Source: Clostridiales bacterium
GTDB taxonomy: Bacteria > Bacillota > Clostridia > Lachnospirales > Lachnospiraceae
Length of the DNA stretch: 64,000 nt
Assembly: GCA_018365455.1 (NCBI GenBank)
Contig: JAGZJZ010000003.1
Span: 138,309 to 202,308 of the forward strand
Direction: 5' to 3'
The position numbers and the translations under genes were made by a program. The notes under the pieces were generated by a model that was given only the letters and a program-made list of their open reading frames with translations, had not been told where the DNA came from and made no database searches. Within the stretch, counting starts at the first letter, position 1, and each line of letters opens with the position of its first letter. This document shows, one piece after another, positions 46,342-55,164 of this stretch.

Positions 46342-46980
46342 ATGCTATTGCACCTGGTTAAAAAAGACTTTTTTATAATCCGTATTTATTTTATTGTGAG
46401 CCTGGCAATTGCTGCCGCTATCCAGGTCAGCATCCAAATCGCACTTCCGGACCTGCCCGGAACGATAATATTGCTTTACACCGTGATCATGGTTTATCTG
46501 CTCTTATGCCAGAATCTATCCATTAAGGAGTCTAAATTTGAAAAGGCGGAGTCCCTTTTATGTTCTGCCCCTTATCTGAGATGTGATCTGGTCGCAGCCC
46601 GTTACATTTTCCTGATGCTGCCTCTTATATGCTGTATCATCCTGTACCAGGCTATATCACTGATTCTTAGAACTGCACCGGTCAGTCTGTTTCATTGCTT
46701 TCTGGTCACGGCAATTGCACTGATACCATTATCCATTTACATTCCCATCCAATATAAGTTTGGTTATGCAAAGACAAAATTTATACTTACCGGAATGATA
46801 CTGTTAGCCGCACTGTTTCCCAGGGAGATCACCTTGCTGTTCCAGTCTTTCAATCCCAAAGAGCTGTCGGCATTTCCGGATTTATACAAATATCTTCTGG
46901 TAATTGTGATCATAACAGCCACGATAGGAATATCCATGTTTTTTTCCATCCGGATTTATAAATCCAGGGAAATGGTATAA
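46342..46980 (+). CDS. ABC-2 type membrane protein, second copy
   Basis: About 212 residues from the ATG at 46342 (AGGAGG 7 bases upstream; the frame from 46252 would overlap the previous gene). Six hydrophobic segments. The paralogue of the 45660-46304 protein: both carry LVKKD/LLKKD near the start and L.CSAPYLRCDLVAARYIF / LLCASPYSRTAMVISRYLF in the middle. The two probably form the membrane heterodimer of the exporter. Confidence 0.82.
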   Translation: MLLHLVKKDFFIIRIYFIVSLAIAAAIQVSIQIALPDLPGTIILLYTVIMVYLLLCQNLSIKESKFEKAESLLCSAPYLRCDLVAARYIFLMLPLICCIILYQAISLILRTAPVSLFHCFLVTAIALIPLSIYIPIQYKFGYAKTKFILTGMILLAALFPREITLLFQSFNPKELSAFPDLYKYLLVIVIITATIGISMFFSIRIYKSREMV

Positions 46981-46989
46981 AGGCAGCAC

Positions 46990-47038
46990 AAAAGCGTACA
47001 GATACAGGAACCAGTGCCTCCTTTGTCTGTACGCTTTT
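46990..47038. terminator. Bidirectional terminator after the ABC operon
   Basis: AAAAGCGTACAGA pairs perfectly with TCTGTACGCTTTT (13 bp) and ends in a T run. It lies between this operon and the converging ilvE gene. Confidence 0.85.
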
Positions 47039-47071
47039 TATTGTAAGCTGATCTGAAAGCAGGTGTTACAA

Positions 47072-48148
47072 TTACTTGCTGCCAACTTCCATTGTCCAGC
47101 CATGAGTATCCTGGATTTTACCTAACTGGATTCCGGTTACGGTATCATAAAGCCTCTGGCTGATCTCACCAATTCCACCGTCTCCAATCTGGAATACGTC
47201 ATTCACATAACGCAGATGGCCTACCGGAGAAATAACCGCTGCGGTTCCAGTTCCCCATACTTCTTCTAATGCACCGGTTCTCGCTGCTTCTTCCAGTTCA
47301 TCCACACTGATTCTTCTTTCTTCAACAGGAAGTCCCCACTCTTTACAGAGTTCGATACAGGTATTTCTGGTTACACCCGGAAGGATGCTTCCGTTTAATA
47401 CCGGTGTAACAACCGTTCCATTTATCTTAAAGAAGATATTCATTGCTCCTACTTCTTCAATATACTTTCTTTCCACTCCATCTAACCAGAGCACCTGGGA
47501 ATATCCCTCTTCATGTGCCTTTACCTGTGCCGCCATAGACGCTACATAATTACCGCCGGCTTTGGCTTCCCCGATACCGCCGCGAACTGCTCTTACAAAC
47601 TCATCTTCAATCCAGATCTTCACCGGATTCAGCCCTTCCGGATAGTAAGCTCCTACCGGTGATAATATAATAATGAATTTGTATGTATGAGACGGACGCA
47701 CTCCCAGGAAAGGATCTGTTGCAATTACAAATGGTCTGACATAAAGGGAAGTCCCTTCTTTTGTAGGAATCCACGCCTGATCTAATTCTACCAGTGTCTT
47801 CACTCCGTTAATAAAGTCATCCACCGGAATCTCCGGAATCATCAGTCTTCTGTTAGAGTTAACAGCTCTTTCTGCATTTTTATCCGGGCGGAATAACAGG
47901 ATTCTGCCGTCTTCTGTTTTATAAGCTTTTAAGCCCTCAAACATCTCCTGACCATAATGAAACACCATAGCGGATGGATCCAATGTAATAGGCTGATAGG
48001 GCATAATCGCAGGATCATGCCATCCTTTTTCCGTACTATATTCCATTACATACATATGATCTGTAAAAATGGTACCAAATACCAACGGATTTTCCGGTCC
48101 TGGAATTGGTTTTGGATTCATAGTTTTCTCGATTTTGATATCTAACAT
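47072..48148 (-). CDS. ilvE: Branched-chain amino acid aminotransferase
   Basis: About 358 residues from the ATG at 48148, 8 bases after AAGGA; the ATG at 48157 abuts that site. PLP class IV fold, long (type II) BCAT form. The PLP lysine is in LDGVERKYIEEVGAMNIFF. FHYGQEMFEGLKAY, YVRPFVIATDPFLGV and GTGTAAVISPVG are family patterns. It moves the amino group between glutamate and leucine, isoleucine or valine. Single gene with its own promoter at 48195-48223; I see no T-box in the short leader. Confidence 0.95.
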   Translation of the reverse strand: MLDIKIEKTMNPKPIPGPENPLVFGTIFTDHMYVMEYSTEKGWHDPAIMPYQPITLDPSAMVFHYGQEMFEGLKAYKTEDGRILLFRPDKNAERAVNSNRRLMIPEIPVDDFINGVKTLVELDQAWIPTKEGTSLYVRPFVIATDPFLGVRPSHTYKFIIILSPVGAYYPEGLNPVKIWIEDEFVRAVRGGIGEAKAGGNYVASMAAQVKAHEEGYSQVLWLDGVERKYIEEVGAMNIFFKINGTVVTPVLNGSILPGVTRNTCIELCKEWGLPVEERRISVDELEEAARTGALEEVWGTGTAAVISPVGHLRYVNDVFQIGDGGIGEISQRLYDTVTGIQLGKIQDTHGWTMEVGSK

Positions 48149-48194
48149 TTTTCTCATCCTTCCCTGAAAGCTTTTTTATATTATTTTTCTTCCC

Positions 48195-48223
48195 ATTATT
48201 CTACTTTTCTTACAGCTTGTCAA
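48195..48223 (-). promoter_or_regulatory. Promoter of ilvE
   Basis: On the minus strand TTGACA (48223-48218) and AATAAT (48200-48195) are 17 bases apart, about 47 bases before the ilvE start. Confidence 0.65.
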
Positions 48224-48272
48224 GACAGAGACGTAAATTTCTTCATTTAATGCATGAAGGTTTGCCGCTGCA

Positions 48273-48767
48273 TCAGCTTTTTCTCCGTTCATACCTTACA
48301 AACGTGTACTCCAGGTCAAAATAAGTCTGTTCCTCACTTTCACCAGTCACTTCCCACTCTTCCATGTTATCTAAATCCGGGAAACGGGAATCGGCTACAT
48401 ACTCATGGTCGATTTTCGTTACATGACCCACACTGCAATAAGGTAACATCTGATGGTAAATGCTGTCTCCCCCAATAACGTAGATATCATCGCTGTTATA
48501 TTTTTTTAACTCCTCTAAAAGTTCATCCATACTGTGTACAATAACAGCATCTTTCACTTTATAATCCGGATTGCCGGTCAATACAATATTCGTTCTGTTT
48601 TTAAGCGGCAAGCCGTTTGGAAAACTTTCCAGCGTCTTTCTGCCCATGACAACTACTTTCCCTGTAGTTGTCTGGCGGAAGAATTTCATATCCGCCGGTA
48701 TGCTCACCAAAAGCTTATTGTCATGTCCGATTCCCCAGTTCTTATCTACTGCTACTATAAAATTCAT
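48273..48767 (-). CDS. folA: Dihydrofolate reductase
   Basis: 164 residues, normal length. MNFIVAVDKNWGIGHDNKLL, the acidic active-site residue in IPADMKFFRQTT, VVVMGRKTLESFP, and IYVIGGDSIYHQML, which binds NADPH. It regenerates tetrahydrofolate, used up by the thymidylate synthase encoded just upstream. GGAGG lies 8 bases before the ATG. Two hairpins lie between thyA and folA. Confidence 0.96.
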   Translation of the reverse strand: MNFIVAVDKNWGIGHDNKLLVSIPADMKFFRQTTTGKVVVMGRKTLESFPNGLPLKNRTNIVLTGNPDYKVKDAVIVHSMDELLEELKKYNSDDIYVIGGDSIYHQMLPYCSVGHVTKIDHEYVADSRFPDLDNMEEWEVTGESEEQTYFDLEYTFVRYERRKS

Positions 48768-48783
48768 ATTTGCACCTCCTGCA

Positions 48784-48845
48784 TACCGCAGACAGGTCTG
48801 CGGTACTGCGTTAATAGAAAGTTTGAAACGATTTTTGTTTCAAAC
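48784..48845 (-). promoter_or_regulatory. Two inverted repeats between thyA and folA
   Basis: TACCGCAGAC and GTCTGCGGTA are separated by two bases (48784-48805), 8 bases or so before the folA ribosome site. GTTTGAAAC and GTTTCAAAC with a 7-base loop lie at 48821-48845. On the minus strand the second is followed by TTTCTATT, so it may be a weak terminator after thyA; the first may modulate folA. Confidence 0.5.
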
Positions 48846-48884
48846 CAGCCTCCTGAGCCTTTTTATACGGCATTATTCCCGATT

Positions 48885-49733
48885 CTAAATCGCAATGGGT
48901 ATATTCTTAATCTGCGGTCCGGTCACATAATTTTCCACATGGAGATCATCAACCGTAAATGCATAGAAATCCTTAACTTCCGGATTCAGCCATACTTTCG
49001 GAGCTTCAAAAGTCTCACGCTGTATCAGCTCTTTGATCACCGGGATATGCCTGTCATAAATATGTGCGTCTGCGATTACGTGGACAAACTCTCCCACATT
49101 CATACCGCATACCTGCGCCATCATATGAACCAGAAGTGCATACTGGCATACATTCCAGTTATTTGCAGCAAGTACATCCTGGGAGCGCTGATTTAAGATG
49201 GCATTTAAGGTCAGTCTGTCTTCATTTTTTTCTTTCGTCACATTAAATGTCATGCTGTAAGCACAGGGATAGAGATTCATCTCGTGCAGGTCTGCATGTA
49301 CATAGATGTTAGTCATAATCCTGCGGCTGTAGGGATTGTTTTTTAAATCATAAATGACCCGGTCCACCTGATCCATCATACCTTCCCGGTACTGGTGTTT
49401 CACACTCATCTGATAGCCGTAAGCTTTCCCGATGGAACCATCTTCATCCGCCCAGCTGTCCCAGATATGGCTGTTCAGGTCATGAATATTATTGGACTTT
49501 TTCTGCCAGATCCAAAGCAGTTCATCAAATGCACTTTTCAGTCCTGTTCTTCTCAGGGTTAGTGCCGGGAATTCCTTTTTCAGGTCATAGCGGTTTACTA
49601 CGCCAAATCGTTTGATAGTATATGCCGAAGTCCCATCCTCCCAGTGCGGGCGGACTTTTTCCCCTTCGGTGCTGACACCGTTATCAATAATGTCCTGACA
49701 CATATCTATAAATATTTTATCTGCGCAACTCAT
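48885..49733 (-). CDS. thyA: Thymidylate synthase
   Basis: 282 residues. It makes dTMP from dUMP with methylene-tetrahydrofolate. Active-site Cys lies in MNLYPCAYSMTFNVT; the usual PCH is PCA here. QRSQDVLAANNWNVCQYALLVHMMAQ holds the phosphate-binding Arg and the Asn that selects dUMP. ADAHIYDRHI corresponds to the usual GDTHLY. It is a divergent but complete ThyA. 151 bases separate it from folA; the Gfo/Idh gene lies 12 bases upstream, so all three may share a transcript. Confidence 0.93.
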   Translation of the reverse strand: MSCADKIFIDMCQDIIDNGVSTEGEKVRPHWEDGTSAYTIKRFGVVNRYDLKKEFPALTLRRTGLKSAFDELLWIWQKKSNNIHDLNSHIWDSWADEDGSIGKAYGYQMSVKHQYREGMMDQVDRVIYDLKNNPYSRRIMTNIYVHADLHEMNLYPCAYSMTFNVTKEKNEDRLTLNAILNQRSQDVLAANNWNVCQYALLVHMMAQVCGMNVGEFVHVIADAHIYDRHIPVIKELIQRETFEAPKVWLNPEVKDFYAFTVDDLHVENYVTGPQIKNIPIAI

Positions 49734-49745
49734 ATTGCAACCTCC

Positions 49746-50714
49746 TTATTCGTTTGGATATTTCACGCCCCACTGTGCTCGGAGGCTGTCCATTAGTTCC
49801 ATGATACGTATGGATTCCTTATGAGGCATCTGCGGGCATTCCAGCTCCCCTTTTGCCATAGCTTCCATACATGCTTCCACTTCATATTCGTAACCGGTAA
49901 TCTGCTTTGGCGTCTCATATTCGGCAATCAGCTGATGACTGGTGTCAAATACACGGATTCCCTCGCAGTTATTAATGTTCTGTACTTCAATATACCCTTT
50001 ATCACCGTAAATCATACCGCGTCTGTCGGTTGCCGCCATCATATTGCTGTGAAGCTGTGCCATTTTCCCGTCTTCATAGATCAGGGTAATGCTGTTTACC
50101 GCATCCACTTTTGATTCTGTCAAAACCGCTGAAGAAGATACTTCTCTAATCTTATCTCCAAATACCATGGAAGCGAAATTAATGGGATATACACCCAGAT
50201 CCAGCAAAGCACCTCCCGCAAGTCCAGGCTCCTGCATTCTGGGCAGATGTCCTACCACATATCCCAGATTAGCCGTAAGGGATGTTATTTCCCCGATCAC
50301 CCCGCTGGCAGCAATCTCATCCAGGGTTTTGCGCATTGGCATATAACGCGTCCAGATCGCCTCCGTTAAAAGCAGGTTTTTGCTCTTAGCCATTTCAAAT
50401 AATTCCACAGCCTGTTTTGCATTCACGGTGAATGCTTTTTCACACAATACATGCTTCCCATGCTCCAGGCAGAGCTTCACGTGTTCATAGTGGTGGGAAT
50501 GGGGCGTTGCCACATATACCAGTTCCAGCTCCGGATCCGAAAGCATTTCTTCATATGACCCGAAAGCTTTTGTAAAATGATACTGAGCGGCAAATGCTTC
50601 TGCTCTTGCAAGATCTCTGGCTCCCACGGCATATGCTTCTACTTTGTCCATACCTGCTATGGTTCTTGCCATTGCACCTCCAATATTTCCTGCTCCTAAA
50701 ATCCCCATTTTCAT
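49746..50714 (-). CDS. Gfo/Idh/MocA family oxidoreductase
   Basis: About 322 residues from the ATG at 50714, 8 bases after GAGG; the frame from 50777 has a Lys/Ile-rich tail and no ribosome site. The N-terminal Rossmann domain starts MGILGAGNIGGAMARTI. The conserved pair CEKAFTVN and the GGALLDLGVYPINFAS motif, with catalytic-type residues, are typical of trans-dihydrodiol/sugar dehydrogenases. NAD(P)-dependent; substrate unknown. Confidence 0.9.
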   Translation of the reverse strand: MKMGILGAGNIGGAMARTIAGMDKVEAYAVGARDLARAEAFAAQYHFTKAFGSYEEMLSDPELELVYVATPHSHHYEHVKLCLEHGKHVLCEKAFTVNAKQAVELFEMAKSKNLLLTEAIWTRYMPMRKTLDEIAASGVIGEITSLTANLGYVVGHLPRMQEPGLAGGALLDLGVYPINFASMVFGDKIREVSSSAVLTESKVDAVNSITLIYEDGKMAQLHSNMMAATDRRGMIYGDKGYIEVQNINNCEGIRVFDTSHQLIAEYETPKQITGYEYEVEACMEAMAKGELECPQMPHKESIRIMELMDSLRAQWGVKYPNE

Positions 50715-50790
50715 AGTCATTACCTCCTCGATTTGATTTTTTATCATCATTTTTATTTTTATTTTAGTGTGAATCATTGATTTATATATA

Positions 50791-51930
50791 TCAGTTTCCT
50801 AATTTCATGACACTTGGATCTTCCGCAAACCCGGAAGCATTGTATAAGAATAAAACATCCGTATAATTTCTTGCATTCATATAGTCCTTCAGGCTTTCAT
50901 TAAAATACCTGAGGTCTATCATATCCACTTCTGAAAAATCCGGAAACGCAAACGGCACAAAACAATGTGCATAGGAATCCTTGATCACCAGCAGCTTCCT
51001 GTCGCTCTTAGACTCCGTATTGGCTTCTATAACCGGCTGGTTCCCTCCAAAGAATACTGCATACTTATCCTTTTTATCCAGAAAGGACCGATCATACAGA
51101 TCTCTGCGTATCTCCTGAGAATGATTATAATTTAGCACATAGGGAACTTCTTTCTTCGGGATAAACGCTTCGATGGAATCGCTCTGTACCCGGCAGTTTA
51201 CCTTTGATTCGATGGTTCCCAGGAAATCCTTTGTAAGCGTTTCGATCCGGTAATCATCTTTAGACAGAGGCGTAATCCCAATTTCCTTTGCCCATGCCTC
51301 ATACATGTAAAATGCCGCCAGGGTTTTCCAGTGATGGTCGGTGCGGTAATAGATCTCCTCGTCCTTATGTTCCCTTAGAACCTTTTCACAGTCGAAGAAA
51401 GTATCTCCCGGCAATGCCTCTTTCACTTTTTCCAGATACTCTTTTTCTTCTGCCGGACTTGCAAAAGGCGGCAGTTTTTCTCTCAGAATATCAACAGCAT
51501 TGGGAACAATCATGGCTTTTACATGACCGGGTCCGAATTTTTGCACCGCTGTTTCCATAAATCCTTTTAACGCCTGGATATTCCTGCTGGCTGTATCCGT
51601 CGTAAAACTGCCCGTATGCTTTTCGATAAGATACCCATCTTTTGCGAAATAAATATCATTGATTTCCTGCTTAAACGTTCCGCGTTCCACCTGGGTCTTT
51701 AAGCCAATCCAGGCATCCCTCAGCACAAACTGGTCCGTCAGGTATTTTTCATAATCCTTCGTATAACTTCCATTAAAAATGCGTTCCGGAGAAATCTCCG
51801 GCTTTTGTGCCAGTTCCCTGTTTTCTTTTTCAGAAAATCCCGTATCCGGCTTCAGCATTGTAGCGATGGTAAATCCGAATATCAGAATTAAAAATATTAT
51901 AATGATTGTCCAATTTTGTTTTTTGCTCAT
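50791..51930 (-). CDS. DHHW family (AlgX/AlgJ-like) SGNH acyltransferase
   Basis: 379 residues with one N-terminal membrane helix (about 7-25) and an extracellular domain. The signature YYRTDHHWKTLAAF and the later LLVIKDSYAHCFVPF fit the SGNH-like fold of AlgX/AlgJ/PatB-type O-acetyltransferases: His/Asp in DHHW and Ser in KDSY. It lies 12 bases after the MBOAT gene. In known systems the MBOAT protein passes acetyl groups across the membrane and this partner attaches them to a polysaccharide. The polymer here is unknown. Confidence 0.87.
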   Translation of the reverse strand: MSKKQNWTIIIIFLILIFGFTIATMLKPDTGFSEKENRELAQKPEISPERIFNGSYTKDYEKYLTDQFVLRDAWIGLKTQVERGTFKQEINDIYFAKDGYLIEKHTGSFTTDTASRNIQALKGFMETAVQKFGPGHVKAMIVPNAVDILREKLPPFASPAEEKEYLEKVKEALPGDTFFDCEKVLREHKDEEIYYRTDHHWKTLAAFYMYEAWAKEIGITPLSKDDYRIETLTKDFLGTIESKVNCRVQSDSIEAFIPKKEVPYVLNYNHSQEIRRDLYDRSFLDKKDKYAVFFGGNQPVIEANTESKSDRKLLVIKDSYAHCFVPFAFPDFSEVDMIDLRYFNESLKDYMNARNYTDVLFLYNASGFAEDPSVMKLGN

Positions 51931-51942
51931 ATTGATACCCCT

Positions 51943-53364
51943 CTAAAACCTGAAATATAAGAATGGGTTATAGGTTGCATCCACCAGATATGCCACGGAT
52001 ATAATAAATATCCCCACATAAAAGACACTTTTTAACAACACACATACCCACTGCCTGTTCTTCAGGCATCCAAGCCATTTCTCCGCTGTTAGTTTAGGTA
52101 ACATCGTAGCTCCCAGAATCAGAAGCACGAGCAACACACCGTTGTTATACAGCAGATAAATACTCTCCTGGTTAAATAATACCTGTCCATGACCGCCAAA
52201 CAAAGCTCCTATGTAGGAAAAACCTTTTTTCAGATCATCAAATGCAAAGATTACCCAGCCAATCATAACAAAGAACATGGAGTATAAAATCCGTATCACG
52301 CCCGGCAGCTTTTCTAAAAATCTTCCTAACACGAACTTCTCAATAAGCAGCAGCAGACCGTAATATACGCCCCACATAACAAAGTTCCAGCTGGCACCAT
52401 GCCAGATTCCGGTAAGCAGCCATACCACCAGGATATTGCGCACCTGCTTGATCGCACCCTTACGGTTGCCTCCAAGAGGAATGTAGACGTATTCCCGAAA
52501 CCAGGAGCTGAGGGAAATGTGCCATCTTCTCCAAAACTCCGTAATGCTCTTAGATACATACGGATAGTTAAAGTTCTCCAGGAAATGAAAACCAAACATT
52601 TTACCAAGACCGATAGCCATATCGGAATATCCGGAAAAATCATAATAGATCTGGAAAGTGTATGCCAGTATTCCAAGCCAGGCAGTAGCCACAGGCTGAT
52701 CCCCTGCAGGCATTGCAGAAATGGTATCCCAAAGCTTTCCTATATTATTAGCAAGTAATACTTTCTTTCCCACACCAATCATGAACCGGTGTATGCCCGC
52801 CACAAAATCATCACTGTTCTCCCTGCGGTCCCGCATCTGCTTTGCTATCGTCTTGTACTGCACAATCGGGCCTGCAATAAGCTGTGGAAACATAGATACA
52901 TAGGTACCATAGTTGATCCAGTTTTTCTGAACCCTGGTAACTCCTCGATATACATCAATGGTATAAGACATGGTCTGGAAAGTAAAAAACGAAATCCCGA
53001 TAGGAAGGGGGATTCCCAGAAGCGGTATGCCGGTTCCAAATACACCATTTACAGAACCGATGATAAAATCTGCATATTTAAAAAATCCTAAAATTCCCAG
53101 ATTGGCAAAAACTGATATTAATAAAAACTGCTTCGCCTTTTTCAGATCGCCCATTTCCCTGTATTTTCCAATCAGCTGTCCGAAAGTAAAATCCATGGTA
53201 ATGGAAAAGAGCATTAAGAATACATATTTAGGCTCACCCCAGGCATAAAAAAAGAGACTGAATAAAAATAAGATAGTATTTCGTATCTTCCTGGGCGCAA
53301 TATAATACAGGATAAGTACTGCCGGCAGGAATCGAAACATGAATAATATACTGCTGAAAACCAT
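51943..53364 (-). CDS. MBOAT family membrane-bound O-acyltransferase (AlgI/DltB-like)
   Basis: 473 residues with about ten membrane helices. FNYPYVSKSITEFWRRWHISLSSWFREYVYIPLGGNRKG and the invariant His in WLLTGIWHGASWNFVMWG identify the AlgI/PatA branch. AAGGAG lies 7 bases before the ATG. Works with the DHHW protein encoded next to it. The divergent SGNH gene starts 146 bases away, and the intervening AT-rich stretch must hold both promoters. Confidence 0.94.
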   Translation of the reverse strand: MVFSSILFMFRFLPAVLILYYIAPRKIRNTILFLFSLFFYAWGEPKYVFLMLFSITMDFTFGQLIGKYREMGDLKKAKQFLLISVFANLGILGFFKYADFIIGSVNGVFGTGIPLLGIPLPIGISFFTFQTMSYTIDVYRGVTRVQKNWINYGTYVSMFPQLIAGPIVQYKTIAKQMRDRRENSDDFVAGIHRFMIGVGKKVLLANNIGKLWDTISAMPAGDQPVATAWLGILAYTFQIYYDFSGYSDMAIGLGKMFGFHFLENFNYPYVSKSITEFWRRWHISLSSWFREYVYIPLGGNRKGAIKQVRNILVVWLLTGIWHGASWNFVMWGVYYGLLLLIEKFVLGRFLEKLPGVIRILYSMFFVMIGWVIFAFDDLKKGFSYIGALFGGHGQVLFNQESIYLLYNNGVLLVLLILGATMLPKLTAEKWLGCLKNRQWVCVLLKSVFYVGIFIISVAYLVDATYNPFLYFRF

Positions 53365-53509
53365 TTGCTACTCCTTACTCACTTTATTTTTAAATATTAT
53401 GGACTTATTAACATTTTTTAATTTTCTAAAAAGGTATTTACAATTATCGCATTTATTATATAATAGAGTAGGGCAAAAGACAAACAATTTTTTAATAAGG
53501 TGGTTATAT

Positions 53510-54544
53510 ATGGGAGAACAAAAGAAAAGACCGGGGATGCGGCGTAAAAAACCGAATAACGGTCTTGTTATTAATGTACTGACGCTAATCGTGATCGTAC
53601 TTGTCGTTTTCGAGGGCAAGAGTCTGATTAGCCTTTTTTCGAAAGACAGTCTGGCACAGCGTATCAAGACTGAAGTAGATGAAGTATTAGCCCAGGAAGA
53701 ACTGGCGCAGAATAAGGGATCGTCAGAAGCACAATCTGAATCACAGAAAAAAACGCCGGTTACTGAAAAAACACCTGCACAAACCGAATCCCAGGCTCAG
53801 ACGGACAGCACAATACCAGCTGCATATGCTGATGTGGTGGTTCCAAAAGCTGCAACGCCTGTAGATGATTCCTATTTTGCTGATGCGGTATTTATCGGCG
53901 ATTCCCGTATGGAAGGATTTAAAAACCAATCCGGCATTACCCAGGGTGCTTTTCTGACCGCTGTGGGCATGGAATTGGAAGATATTTATGACACGCCTTA
54001 TATTGCTACTGCCTCCGGTAATATCACCGTATTTGACGCTCTGAAGAAGGCTCCTTACAAGAAGGTCTACATGATGATCGGTACCAATGAACTGGGTACC
54101 TATGATTTTAATTCCTTCAAAGAAACCTACATCAAGGTTCTGGGAGATATCCAGACGATTCAGCCGGACGCAATCATCTATGTCTATTCCGTTGTATATG
54201 TAGAAGAAGACCTAACCGAGTTTGACTATGTAAATAATAAGAATGTTGACACGGCAAATGAAAAAATCCTGGAAATCTGTAAGGAAAAGGGATACCATTA
54301 CCTCAATTTAAACGAAGTACTGTCCGATGGCAACGGCTCCCTGACTAAGGGTGCAACTTCTGATGGCGTACATATGTATGAAGAATATCTGAAAATGTGG
54401 CTTGACTATACAAAATCCCATTATATCAGTGATACAGGCAGCTCCGGAACAACCGGGAACAGCCCATCCACAGAAGGTAGTGAAACAACACCTGTAACAG
54501 AAGCAACCGAAACAACAGAAGCACAAGATCTAAATCAAGTCTAA
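53510..54544 (+). CDS. Membrane-anchored SGNH/GDSL hydrolase
   Basis: 344 residues from the ATG at 53510 (AAGGTGG 7 bases upstream; the frame from 53339 runs back into the MBOAT gene). A basic N-terminus, one membrane helix (about 20-42), a Ser/Gln/Thr-rich linker to about 115, then the SGNH domain: VFIGDSRMEGF (Ser), YMMIGTNELG, and TSDGVHMYEEYLKMW (Asp and His). The last 30 residues are Thr/Glu-rich. Probably an extracellular esterase or acyl transferase acting on the same polymer as the divergent MBOAT/DHHW pair. Confidence 0.86.
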   Translation: MGEQKKRPGMRRKKPNNGLVINVLTLIVIVLVVFEGKSLISLFSKDSLAQRIKTEVDEVLAQEELAQNKGSSEAQSESQKKTPVTEKTPAQTESQAQTDSTIPAAYADVVVPKAATPVDDSYFADAVFIGDSRMEGFKNQSGITQGAFLTAVGMELEDIYDTPYIATASGNITVFDALKKAPYKKVYMMIGTNELGTYDFNSFKETYIKVLGDIQTIQPDAIIYVYSVVYVEEDLTEFDYVNNKNVDTANEKILEICKEKGYHYLNLNEVLSDGNGSLTKGATSDGVHMYEEYLKMWLDYTKSHYISDTGSSGTTGNSPSTEGSETTPVTEATETTEAQDLNQV

Positions 54545-54555
54545 AGGAGAAAACT

Positions 54556-55026
54556 ATGAAATACTTACGTTTGGTTTTTATAACAATTTTTATGATGCTT
54601 ACACTCACAGCCTGCTCAGGAGGCAAAGATAAAGATATTGATGTAGATATCAATAAACTGGCGGAAGAAATCCAAAGCCAGGCTATCACCTCCGACAAGC
54701 TTTCACAGGTATCCGCAGATATCCTGGCTTCCACTTACTTTGTGGATATGGATAAAATAGAAGAAAGCACAGCATATTTAAGCTCTGCTACCACTGCGTG
54801 TGAAGTTGCTATTGTAAAATGTAAAGACAGTTCTTATGTTTCTGAGGTAGAAACCCTGTTTAAGAACCGGGCAACCAACCAGTCTAAACTGTTTGCTACT
54901 TACAATACCACGGAAGCCGCAAAACTGGATTCCGCTATTGTAAAATCTGCAGGTAATTATGTTGTTTTATGTGTAGTGGATGATACGAAAAAGGCAGAGT
55001 CTGTATTGTCTGACAATGGCTTTTAA
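54556..55026 (+). CDS. DUF4358 lipoprotein
   Basis: 156 residues. Lipobox LTLTAC gives Cys at about 20. The rest matches DUF4358 proteins (LAEEIQSQAITSDKL, AEVAIVKCKDS-like CEVAIVKCKDSSYVSEVETLFKNR, GNYVVLCVVDD), common next to MBOAT/SGNH genes in Lachnospiraceae; function unknown. It starts 11 bases after the SGNH gene and closes that two-gene operon. Confidence 0.85.
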   Translation: MKYLRLVFITIFMMLTLTACSGGKDKDIDVDINKLAEEIQSQAITSDKLSQVSADILASTYFVDMDKIEESTAYLSSATTACEVAIVKCKDSSYVSEVETLFKNRATNQSKLFATYNTTEAAKLDSAIVKSAGNYVVLCVVDDTKKAESVLSDNGF

Positions 55027-55054
55027 TCAGATTTGCGTATAAATTATGCTAAGC

Positions 55055-55103
55055 AAAAAAGGAATATCCCGGAAGCAGGAAAGCTTCGGGATATTCCTTT
55101 TTT
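55055..55103. terminator. Bidirectional terminator after the DUF4358 gene
   Basis: AAAAAAGGAATATCCCGGAAGC pairs with GCTTCGGGATATTCCTTTTTT, a long nearly perfect stem with a short loop and T run. Confidence 0.9.
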
Positions 55104-55129
55104 GTATTTGATGCTGTAATGAGACTGCT

Positions 55130-55164
55130 CCCGCAAAACAGCTTAAAAATACGCTCTAGAGCGT
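55130..55164 (-). repeat. Shrunken copy of the palindromic element at the stop of the NikE-like gene
   Basis: On the minus strand TAGAGCGTATTTTTAAGCTG matches the element start TAGAGCGTGTTTTTAA with an internal deletion before GCTGT. Its TAG is the stop codon of the ABC ATPase gene. ACGCTCTAGAGCGT is a perfect 14-bp palindrome at 55151-55164. Confidence 0.5.

Noticed and set aside
48149..48272. T-box or leucine leader before ilvE
   Set aside because: The promoter lies only about 47 bases before the start, too short for a T-box, and no leader peptide is seen.
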